Positions 1 to 10,630 of a DNA stretch of 64,000 nucleotides are shown here, in pieces. The notes beneath the pieces were generated by a model. The model saw only the letters and a program-made list of their open reading frames with translations, made no database searches and had not been told where the DNA came from. Numbering within the stretch: the first letter of the stretch is position 1; each line of letters starts with the position of its first letter. Origin of the DNA: Parietichytrium sp. I65-24A (taxonomy: Eukaryota > Sar > Bigyra > Thraustochytrida > Thraustochytriidae); contig BLSF01000103.1 in NCBI GenBank assembly GCA_012862575.1, positions 1 to 64,000 on the forward strand, in the 5' to 3' direction. A program made the position numbers and the translations under genes.

Positions 1-90
1 AAGAACAATTTGATTTTGACAATTACACGTGTGGTGGGCTTACTCGTTGCAAATTTGAGTTAATGAATTTCCGGTGCGCGTTCCAGCGGA

Positions 91-127
91 GGCGAACGAC
101 AGTGAGCAGCTGTAATCCCTGCCAAAG
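91..127. repeat. dispersed 37-bp repeat, copy 1
   Basis: This matches 57591-57627 in the same orientation with three mismatches over 37 bases. In the frame reading RRTTV.SCNPC, all three differences fall at third codon positions, which hints at former coding sequence, perhaps from a mobile element. The flanks do not obviously match. Confidence 0.5.
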
Positions 128-214
128 CCCTGGCGAGAAGTGTCGGGTTTATTCGGTGCTTATGATCTTGAGTAGCACTCACGCGGCACAACAAAAAAGG
201 AGTTTTGCAACACA

Positions 215-837
215 ATGGGATGTCCGATTGCTCCTTTCATCTCGAAAATCATATCCGAGAGTGACGTCACAAAATTCCTTTCGGTTCCGTCCCCGTTAGG
301 TTTGGAAGAGGATTGCGATATCAAGGAAGTTGCACCTATCGCTGTCTTCGCATTCGAGGATGGCGACAAGATGTTTGTGTCCTCGAGCCGTAGCCGGTAG
401 CGGAGCAGGGTCTTTGACGTGGAAGATAATCTATGAGAACTGCGTAAGCACTGATCTTCTTTTCTTTTGTCTTGGCTCTTCATACTTTCCAGAGCGGAGA
501 CGCTGGATCAGATTTTCCTCGTGAATCCCTTTACACGACGTCACAAGAACGTGCAATATTTGTTCCGGAAGCGATAGCAAAAACTGCTCTTCCGGATGCC
601 AAACAGAATGAACTCGCTCGGATGCAAAGACAAAGTCAAGAGTTCGAACAAAAGTACGCCTGGGCGGTCAACAGAGCTGCCTGCCTTCCAGACTTTTATT
701 TATTTATTAGAGCCGACACAATAGCAGCCCCTGAGACGCAATTTTCGTTCGTGTCCAGAACCACAGAAATGCAAAGCGCCCAACAAGAGCAAGTCTCCAA
801 CAAAACCAAAAGAGCAAGAGCAAGAACAACACAATGA
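215..837 (+). CDS. possible two-exon small gene, unknown product
   Basis: An ATG at 215 opens a frame of about 60 residues whose composition looks coding. It stops at 398-400. A second frame from about 493 to 837 also looks coding and is rich in Gln, Glu and Lys. A candidate intron at 397-494 has a weak GTAGCG donor and a pyrimidine-rich acceptor, and would join the two in phase. I recognise no family. The C-terminal part is low-complexity. The splice model rests on composition alone, and this could instead be non-coding or a gene remnant like the sequence downstream. Confidence 0.2.
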
Positions 838-1222
838 TTTCGGCGACTAATTCCTTGTTCTCTGGGATTCCTTGTTCAGTTCCTTGTTCTCTGAGATTCC
901 TTGTTCGTTGGAGTCTGCCATTACTTATCATTACTTACCGGTACCCAATGCCGAAGACTAATCCATTGGGGTAAAACTTGATACCATTTACAAGACACAA
1001 ACAGCTATCTAGTCGGCTATTCCAATTCCTAATCCTTCATTTCGTCTTTTCTTCCACTATTTCTCGAAGCATGCACTTCTGGCCCTGGGGGGTCTAGCTT
1101 CCGTCGGTATTTTTAAAGAACAAAAGACGGTTGATTGTGGTCAATTAGATTAATTGTGAGTTCAAACCACAGCTCAGAGTGAACTTCCTTGTCATCCCAT
1201 CCATCCATGATGATAATTAACA

Positions 1223-2304
1223 ATGGCAAGGATCGTAATCCGAAATGTTATCTACTATTCATCAACTGTTGAAAGCGAGCTCTCGAAAGCTCTACAACAG
1301 TCGTTTGTGGATCCGAGCATCTCCGCCACCCTCGACGGGTAGTGAGTCGCGTTGACTTGAACTCTGAAGTCGAGCATGTCTTGCTACTCGAAAAAGATGG
1401 AATACAACAACGACAGGGATATAAAAGAGTTCCTTGCAAAAGGCGCAAGTCAAGCTCCATTTTTTTAAAGACTTGCACTACTTCTTATGGCATGGGAGCA
1501 CCATTTTGCAGGATGAATTGCCAAGTACGGAGGCAAAATCAAAGAATTTTCGTCATGGAACATAAGACACGATTTCAGTCTCTCAAAGCACAGACATTGT
1601 CCTATATGGCATTCTCTTTCACTGCTTGGAAGGATCTCCCGGCACGGAGACAATTACTCACAGTCGAGCAGAAACAAGTATCATCAGGGGGTACTATTGC
1701 TTGGCAAACGATCGAAAAACGTTTCAAGAAAGTATTGAAGAGCGACAGATATCGAGCACCCACGAGCTTCCTCAATATTGGAAGTTATCCATTGCTCGAA
1801 GTATTCGACACCTAGGCTGCACGACTTCGCCAAACCCTTGTCACCCAGACAAACACTTGTAAGGGCGAGTTTCAATCACTACTCGTCGCACTTTTGAAGG
1901 GAAGTATTTCAGCTCACTCGGAGTTTCACGAACAAAACGCAAGTCTCAGATGTCGAGAGAACGCGCCCTTGCCTTGGACGACTTCCTCAATTCTCGACGC
2001 GCTTAATGCAGATATGAGCCAAGTCCAAGATAATCAAGGAGGTGCCTCATCAAATCGAACCGTACTTGTAGCAAAGGACAATGCTGATCTGGTGAGACAA
2101 CTGCAACACTTGGGAGCGACACTCTTCGCCAATGCAGAGCACGATCGCAAACACCGTCATCGAAACAAATGCAATCGCTGCTGCGACCAACTGACTGCCA
2201 CACATATCTCCGGAAGTGGTCGCAATTGTCCATTCCACACTATGTGCGAGAGCTCTGGTCGCGAGGGGCACCTAGCAACCAAAGCTTGTAGATCGGTGTC
2301 CTAA
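1223..2304 (+). pseudogene. probable decayed coding region, unknown family
   Basis: Successive frames look coding but are broken. An ATG at 1223 gives about 39 residues before TAG-TGA at 1340. Coding-like sequence continues in the next frame from 1342. Another coding-like segment in frame 2 runs to a TAA near 1465. A third frame runs from 1470 to 1860 with a single internal TAA near 1563. A further segment spans roughly 1894-2304. No consistent set of GT-AG introns removes the stops, so stops plus frameshifts in an old gene or element is the simplest reading. I recognise no domain. A multi-intron gene is the alternative. Confidence 0.3.
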
Positions 2305-2337
2305 TTAAGGACAAGCTATTGCCACGTCTGAGTGCTC

Positions 2338-2837
2338 TCATTCTTCACCACAACCTTCCAAAGAAACCGTCCATAAAGCTGTCCTGTCGCAGCGCTGAGT
2401 GTCGTGCGTAAGGAGGACAAATCGACTTTGAATTCGGTCCTTACTCAGCCTGTTGAAACCCAGGGCCTTCAGGACGCACGTGCCTGACTCACCGGCTTGG
2501 ATGACGTGTGGGCCACGGGAAGAGGGCACTCCGGGTTTCAGCGTCCGGCAAGTTGCCAAATGTGTTGCTGGAACAACGATCATGTGATCGCTCTCACAGA
2601 CAAAGAGCGCCAGCTTAGTGTTGCACTCTTTGACCTGCGGCGTGCCCGTTTCGAGGGCTGATATGCCTCAGTCGCCCAGTCGCTTGCTTCTTGATAATTT
2701 ATTAGTACGGTTTTCGCGGACACGACTTTCCATTGGCGTTCATCCACAGGTTCCACGGGCTCCACAGTCGAGAGAGCACGGGTCGTGTTTTCAGAACAGC
2801 AAAAGAAAGTACCGATACTGAGTACAGTAGCGTGCAA
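2338..2837 (-). pseudogene. probable decayed coding fragment, unknown family
   Basis: On the minus strand a coding-like stretch runs from about 2837 to 2690 (negatively charged, Val/Glu rich). It is followed in another frame by a coding-like stretch from about 2672 down to the stop at 2338, containing Cys/His-bearing motifs such as VKECNTKLALFVCES. A stop precedes the second stretch, so the two connect only by a frameshift or an unseen intron. The function is unknown. Together with 1223-2304 it suggests that the left end of the window holds eroded genes or mobile-element remains. Confidence 0.25.
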
Positions 2838-3316
2838 GGGGCATGTCCGAAACCTCCGCTTCAGGCTCCAGCTCCAAATGATACCAGCCCCCCGCCAGTA
2901 TCCACCAAGATCCAGCGAGCGCTACTCTCGGTCAGCACGCCGACGTAAGGCCGCCTGAGGGGCACCTCTTGTGTGGTTGAGTGAGGGAACGCACATGTTG
3001 CACTGTGACAAGCTGCGACTCAGAAGCTTGCAGCATCTCACTTGCTTTCTTTCTCGATGTCTCACAGGGCCAGCAAGGCCTGAGTATGCCAAAGGATTAC
3101 TTGCCAGGTCTCTCAAATTGTTGTTGGGCCGCCCTCGGCGGCGGTCGCGGTGCGACGTCTTTCACACGCGTGAAGTTCTTTGCGGCTTTATGACGTACTT
3201 GTGCGATCGGTATCAAATGCGGCGCAATTGGCTGGTCTGAATTTTGATTCTCAATTGTTTCTACTCAGGGTGGCCTCGGCTGTTCGTGGCCCAAGTTCGA
3301 CTTGGGTCTGGGCTTG

Positions 3317-3406
3317 AACAAACAAACATACATACAGACAAACAAACAAACAAACACATACAGACAAAGAGACAGACAGACAGACAGACAGACAAAAAAC
3401 AAAACC
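3317..3406. repeat. (CAAA)n/(CAGA)n tetranucleotide repeat
   Basis: About 90 bases of AACA and CAGA units. Apparent reading frames across it encode only repeat peptides. Confidence 0.9.
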
Positions 3407-6400
3407 AAGGAATTCAGCTTCCGAAGCTGAGGCAACAAGTACTTTCAATCTGTCCTTTTCTTTCTTTTCCTTCGCGAGTAAAATCCAAGTCATCCCATCT
3501 TCGCAAACGAAATTTCTCCTGTCTCTGTCGCAGTTTTACGAGTACTACGGGCCTCTAGCCAGCTAGGACACTTGGCAGCAAAGCTTACTTCTCGGACTAA
3601 TCCTGCGTTACCAGGAGGTAATGCCGGCACAAAACGTATGAGAAACGAGAGAGGAGAATCTTCCCGGCAAAATAATCGTGGTCACTTGTCTGCCGAAAGG
3701 CCGACTGTGAGGGAGGAAGCCGGGAGATTTTCTTTGTATATAGCATGCTGAGCATCTACTGGATTGAGTAGCACTTTGTTTCTCTTCTTCTTCTTCTTCT
3801 TCTTCTTTTTCTTCTCTCATCAGGAGATCTCGCTCTCATTCGCCGCCCCTCAGGCTCACCTCTCTAGTAAACTACTTGTCGGTTACTAACTGTGAATCAA
3901 AGCACAGCTTACAACTTGTCCCAAGTGCATGCCCCTCATTTGTCAGCAAATGATTACTTAGCAAATGTCAACAATAAGGTCCTTCGGAGACGGCAGAGTC
4001 AAGTCCGACATTGCCTGCAGCAGATCTTATCGCAAAGCATGAGCGATCTTACAATAGTGAGCATCTACTCTATGCAGTAGCCCCCGGTGCGTGGATTTAA
4101 TTTTCGTGATCAAAAAAGCCAGTCTCAGTAGCTGGCATAGCCTCGCATAGCCCCTGGTATTATGGTTAAACGTAGATTGGGATAGGGGCCGAGGCCGGCT
4201 GGGTTTTGCACCCGACTGTGGTTGAGTTGGCTGTGAGAGTAAACTTTGGGCTAGAGAGAAAATTGAAAAAATTACACTCGAAAATTTACACCTATTGAGA
4301 GGAGATGCACATGTGGCACATGTTACACAATGCAAGCAAAGGTTTGCCGCCCATCTCGCACGAAGGAGAAGTTATTATTCTCGCGCACAGCCAGCCAGTC
4401 CCAAGGAGAGAGACAAAAGTTCCTTCTCTACATTGTCCATCATTGTCCGCGTTGGAAAACAAGTGCTTGTGAGCAGCTCTAGCTAGTAGTTCCTTCTGAA
4501 TTGTATTGCAATTCGCAGCTAAATTACACGGTTTCCTGTGACAGATTGTCAAGTTTACTGTTCTTTAAATTCCCGCTGTCGATACTGTCGATCAACGGGG
4601 CCGAGAGAGCACTCAGATGCTTTGAGTATGTGAGTGGGGAGGCGCATTAGGCACATCACAAATTGGGGGAAAGCGATCGGAAAACGGAAGAAGATTGAAC
4701 CAACTGTAGATATACATGTCCAACAGAGTTCAGCCGCTGAGGCCAACAACGTGTTCAACTCATCAGAGACAGAGACATCAGAGTGAAACGAGTCGAGTAC
4801 TAGTAGGTAAGTTAGGCCGGGATCAAAGACGAGGAGCGGCTTGCTATTATGTCAAACGAAGTGCCGCGGTCTCAAATTGCTCTGAATTGCGACAAGCGTT
4901 GGCCATCCGCCCCTCTTCCGGATCACTGGCAGAGTCAACTCCCAATTCAACACTCGTACTTGTCTTGTCTTTCCCCTTCTTCTTCTTCTTCTTTTGGTTG
5001 GATTTTGTTCACCAAAAAGGAACAGAATTCAACCATTCGTACTACTTCGTACCCATTCCGATCGTGCGAGAGAAGGGAAAGAATCAGTGCTCATGAACTA
5101 GAGCGAGCACCTACGTCAAGCGCTAAGGAACACTATCATAGGTTTAGCCGGGACGTAGGACTCTACTCGTACGAGCGAGAAAGATTTGGTTTCTCCTCAG
5201 CTAAGAGAGCACAGATGTGATCTTTCCCTTTCTTCTTCTTCTTCTTCTTCCGGCCCTTAGAGAAACGGAGGAGATGGAGTAAAGGGCGGAACGAGGGAGG
5301 TGGATGCGCACTGGGAGAGGACTCCCGAGAAACGCTAATGGTCTGGCCTGGTCGAGGGTGTCGAGGGATGTCGAGGGTGATCGATGGCGTCTAGGGTGCG
5401 GAAGATCACATGATCGCAAGGGGAGCAACAGCAACAGCAACGTAAAAGCAAAGGAGATTTGGAAATTGGAAATAATTGGAAGCGTATCGTTTGGCACTCG
5501 AAAGCTCCACGAAGAGTGCGATTTTCAGAATCAAAATCGGAGGTTGCAAAGTTTGATTAATTCCAACACATGGCTCTTGATAACAAGTTTTACTTGAGAA
5601 ACCGTAAACTCGCGTATTTGAGAACAGCTGCATTGGGCAAGGCAAAACCCACGGGGCAAGCGAGAAGGCGTGACACAGAGATCTTTCTGCGTGCTACGAA
5701 GGAGCCGAATTTCGCAGCCCTTGCTTGCTTGACTGATTGACTGACATGGATTGATTGATTGATTGATTCGACAGACAAGCTCTTCCCTTGAATCAATCAC
5801 ATTATCACAAGAAGCAAAAAGCAAAAAGATCTCTCCACCTCGCTTTTGCAATTTATCCTCCCTCCACTGGTGCTCTAAGTAGCCGCAACAACCATGACAT
5901 TGATATTGCACTCAGCAGCGGCAGCCAAGTATAGTCAGGCATAGCCAAGCCGGCCAGACCAGCTCAAAAATCGTTTCGTCTGGCAAAATTTGTCCAAGTC
6001 CTACAGTACTATGGTACTCCACTCTAGTGTGCGGCGCCAGCGGGTTGTACGAAATGCGAGATTGCTGCCACGCAGCCAAGGAGCGGAATGACCGCGAGGC
6101 TGAGGGAAAAGGAAACCCTGGAAGGAGGAGAGGGAGGAGGAAGAGGAGGAGGAGGAGGAAGAATTCGGAGCGTTCCATAGCGTCCCGCCCACACGGCTGT
6201 GTACTCGGTTTTAGTGCTCTTTGTAGTGAGTGCCCGCTGATTTTGGAATTGTGGGAGGGATATGAAACGCCGAAGACCTCACGGGACTTCACACGGGACG
6301 TCGCTCGCCACCTTTGGTCTGAGGGAGAACGACGACAAGTTAGTTACAGATTAAAATAAGTTTCTTCCTCCGCCATCAAAATCTAATCCACTATCCTCTG

Positions 6401-9400
6401 CTCCGAGCAGGAGCTAGTGCCGACATCGGCAGTCATACACAATTCTCAGCAGTCAGAATTCAGAAGAAATTAGAATTTTTGGAAAAAAACGGATGGTCGC
6501 ACACTCTTCGAATCCCTCACAACTCGCTCACTCTCTCTTTCTGCCATTTCCCGAATTCCGGTACAAAGCGTGGCGCACAGAAACCACTTAGTTACTGCAC
6601 TACATAGTCTACTTTTCGGAACCCAAGTCAAACTTTTTTTTCTTTCACAAATTAAATTAGTAATACAGATTGTAGCTAACAAAATAAACTCTTCGAGACA
6701 GTGCTGGCGCTGTAATAGTACCGTACTCAGTACCGGGACATCTCGAGTATTCTTGAGCAGCGAAGTGAGCAACACCTAGCTTGCAAGAGCTGAGCGTTTC
6801 AGAAAGTGAAAGCTTTGCCACCTTTGCCACGCATTCCGACAGTGCGAGCCAACGCAGTTCGATGAGCGCCGGGCGGCGCTTTGTGGCACAGCAGCAGCTA
6901 CGTTTGAGAGAGACTGCAACCACTCAAACGAACGAATGGTTGGCCAGCTCGCTGGCTCTGGCTCTGGCTCAGGTGGTTCAGCCTGTTCAGACACAAGTTT
7001 GCTCTCTATTTCCTCGTTTACCTTTTCCTTTTTCTTTTTCGTGTAGGCGAAACGAACGAGGGTTCGGTTGGTTCGGTTTAACTGAATTAGAGTAAGTTAG
7101 CCTCACGTTATCGATGATCGAGGCATTCTTTCTCGATAAGAACTCATGAATCAAGGTGGTGCGACAAGAGAATGAAGCGAAAACACCAGACTCGGTGAGC
7201 ACGCCAGCGTGGATCTGTACTTTTGGGGAAAAGGAGCGCCATGTCGTGACTGACTTTTCGTCGAGTTGTGAATTGCAAAGGATTCACTGTCAAGCCGGAG
7301 ACTTTTCCATCCATCCTATCATCCTATCTATCCACGTGGCCCTCACCGATTCTTCTCTTTCTTCCCGTTCTCTCCCAATCAAACTGAAATGGGAAAAAGA
7401 CCCATCGAGTTTTGGAACTCTGTCTCGCGTAAGACGAGCTATGTGTATCATAAGGTCGTGAGGTCTAGTGACGGTGAGGGGGAAAACGCTGCTTGGCACT
7501 CGTTGCTGACCACAGTTCGTGCAGTTGTTTTAGTTAGCCGCTCTCGCTGAAGTTTGTGAGTGCTCTTCGTAACTGTTGTCCTCCGCTATGCCTCCTGACG
7601 TTCCTAGCCCATACCACCACGTGGAATCGTGTCTCGTATGCTTGAACGAGTGTTGGTATCATCTGTCTTGGTTTGAGAGTAAGGAAAAGCTCGGAGATAT
7701 TTTGCCTATCTTGATCCCAATCTTCACTCTCCGTTTCATCCGAATGTATCGAACATGAATTATGAGTGCAGTTTCGTAGAGAGTAAATATAGGACCTCAG
7801 TGAGTGAGTGAGTTTTGGCTTCGGGAAATACTCGGAATGAAGTTCAGAGCAACTGAGATTTTGTGATGTCGTTAAGAGATGGTTGTTTTTGCGATCTTTT
7901 TTAATTGGCCAATTCCACACAGCTGTCTACTTTCATCAATCAATCAATCAAATTCACATGTCAATCAAAATCAGTCAACTTGAAAGATAGTCCTGATGAG
8001 GGAGCGCAATTTACCGGAACCGGCGACTCTTGTCGGGGACTCCGGGAGCTGGACTGGCACTAGAGTACTTCATAACTGTCACTAGCGTACAGTATTACCA
8101 CGAACCCATTCCACGAACAGAACAGATTGGATGTTACAAGAGAAGGAAAAGTCCCCAAAAGTTACTAACTAGTTGGTGGTGATGGTACTGGTACTGAGTA
8201 CGGCATAGTGTGTTCCTAATAACCAGCATATTAAACACAGTGAGCTTATCGGTAGCAGAACACAACTTGTGGTAAAGCATTGCGACGACGTCACAACGCA
8301 ATCTGTTTTACCCGTAGGGGCACATGTTCCTTCTCCCTAGCAATTCCGGTTTGCTTAAAGCTCCATAGAAATTTGATGCCCAAAGATAGGCGCAGGACCT
8401 GTCTTGGGAGGCGGCTTTTGTCTCAAATGTTATAACTACTCTACTACTGAGACTAACAGATCTTCATCACTTGCCGAGCTGTTCGTACTACACTAGTGGG
8501 AACAGTGCACCCTTTGTGAATGAGACAAATTTTTGATTTGCAGTTTTGATTTTTGATTTTTGAGAGAAAGGAACTCACTGCCAGCATCAATGCAGACCCT
8601 TCTTAGCGACGGGCAAGAAGTCCGGGCACTCTCATACCAGGGTCAACTTCTTGAGTTGAATTCATCATTGCATTTTGAATTTGATCCAAGCCCTGCCAGT
8701 GTGTGTTGCACTCGATAAACACTGGACAACCTCTCAAGTTGATGGCCGTCTTTGCTGTCCTACAGTACAGTACACTATTACTATCGCCTTCCTCCTTGCT
8801 CCACTGGAGAGAGAGAAACCACGAGCTAATTGCGCACAGCCCAAAGGCTTTCATATGTACTAAGTTGCAAACCGCATTGGCCACAATGGCCCGTGCAAGA
8901 ATGAGAGAACGAAAGACTCGAATTAATTATTTCGAGAAAGCGAACAAGGGAAAGAGAGTGAGGCACCACAAACGTGTTGCAATGCGAAGCAGGCCTGACG
9001 TGCGAGGCCGGCGCCAATAAGACTTGCTCGCACTGTTATCGTTTCCCTTACTTGCGATGTGTGAGATATGTGAGACGGTGAGTGGCACGAACCCCGTACG
9101 CAATGCCCTAGTGTGACAGTAGCGCTCCCACGGAGTCTAACTCGATGGTTTCCTTGCTTCTTCCGTCCATCCCTTCCTCTTCCTCCGCGATGGCGTTGTT
9201 CGAATTAGTACTGAGTACTGAGCAAGAGAGAAGTTATACAGCTGACTGCCGAGCACCGGCTCCGTCGTCTCGTCGTGATATATAAGTTAAATTAAGCTTA
9301 CACTGCAATCTCCTCCATTAACAGACGACAGAATAGCAGAATGACAGAGTTATAAACAAAGTCTCTTCTTTCGTTCTCCTCTCGGAAGCAGTAAGCTCAT

Positions 9401-9799
9401 GGCTATTCCGTGCGCTAGCAGTCTCACAATCATATCTTCGATTGCGGGAAGATGGCAAGGAGCTGCAGTCAGACGATGACTCTTATTGTATAACGTATCA
9501 GAGCGTAGCGAGCCAATCCTTGCGAGGGTTTTGCGCAATAGTATCCGAATCGCCCGAAGAAATCCATCCAAGTTCACTCTGTTCAAGTCGCTGGAAACGT
9601 GGAGAGCCGCGTGGATTTGTGTTCGACGTTTGTGAGTGGACATCGGCGCCTTCAGAATTCAGAATTGTGAATTCATAACGGAAGACGAACCAACTCTTCA
9701 TTCCTCGTGCTTGCATGCTCCCCGAGTCGGAGAGAGAAGCAGAGGCTTTCGTGAAACGAATGCGAGCACAGCTCATGGTGATATCTTGCAACTCTGCCG

Positions 9800-9811
9800 A
9801 GAGAGAGAGAG

Positions 9812-9855
<44 letters not shown>
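9800..9855. repeat. (GA)n-(GATA)n-(GA)n microsatellite
   Basis: A GA run, then about eight GATA units, then another GA run. The low-complexity minus-strand frame over it (Ser/Leu/Ile/Tyr repeats) is not a gene. Confidence 0.95.
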
Positions 9856-9925
9856 CGACACACGCAGACAGAGTCAGAGACAGATAGAGAGAGAAACGGG
9901 TCATACGAACGACACAACAATGCAA

Positions 9926-10128
9926 CACTCTCTCCTTCCTCCCTTTCGTCCCATTCTCCCTTTCTTCCTCCTCCCGTCCTCCTCCTTCCCCCTCCCGCTT
10001 CCACTCCTTCTTCCTCTTCCTCCTCCTGCAACCTAACAATCTAACCCTCTACTTTAGACTCTCCATATCCAACTCTACTCCTACCCTTTCCTCCTCCTTC
10101 TCCTATCACCTCGTACCCCACTCCTACT
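9926..10128. repeat. pyrimidine-rich tract
   Basis: Roughly 200 bases that are almost entirely C and T on the plus strand, about 500 bases upstream of the gene at 10631. It could be a promoter-associated or triplex-prone tract. No function can be read from sequence. Confidence 0.7.
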
Positions 10129-10630
10129 TGCACATGTACCCTCGGGCGTACAGTGCTGGTAGTGTGTGTCTAGCCGGCCAGGAACTAGCGGGTTGCTAGG
10201 GAGAGGTGGATACCGCTATGGAGGACTAGGGAGGGCGGGGTGTTTGTAGGCAGACGGCTATGGTGGGCGTAGGCGGGGGTGGTTGGCGTAAAGGACAAGA
10301 TCGCCAAAACCCAAATTGCAATTGTTTGTTGTTGGATCTTGGAGAATTTTAATTTGCACGTCAGATCGTCAGATGGCGAAGAGGAGGTCGTAAGAAAAGA
10401 AACAATCAAAGAAACGAACGTCAGATTGCGCAAGTCAAGAGAGCGTGCAAGGACCTCGCAAGTGCGTCAAGGAGAAGGTTGTCGTTGTTGTTGACCGTGG
10501 AGACGACAAGTCGAGACAGCATCTCAACGCAGGTTCCGCGATCCTGCGCGAACAGTGGCTCCTAAGCGGGGTCCCTAGCGAGGAGGAAAGCTGGTGATAT
10601 TGTTATATTGCGCTGCGGAGAATCGAAAAG

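Larger units (their letters stand above)
2841..10630. other. long gene-poor stretch
   Basis: I see no convincing gene in these 7.8 kb. Open frames are short, overlap on both strands and follow simple repeats. Tracts seen include (CAAA/CAGA)n at 3317-3406, (TTC)n at 3781-3816 and 5231-5250, (TTGA)n at 5749-5769, (GGA)n at 6118-6162, (TCAA)n at 7935-7950, TTTTGA runs at 8530-8563, GA/GATA at 9800-9855 and a pyrimidine tract at 9926-10128. The recurrent 11-mers described separately lie at 6453, 6723, 8191, 9208 and 9652. The last few hundred bases should hold the promoter of the gene starting at 10631. Confidence 0.6.

Noticed and set aside
9498-10031. 177-codon minus-strand open frame with Ser/Leu/Ile/Tyr repeats
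   Set aside because: It is translated from the GA/GATA microsatellite and pyrimidine tract, not a protein family.
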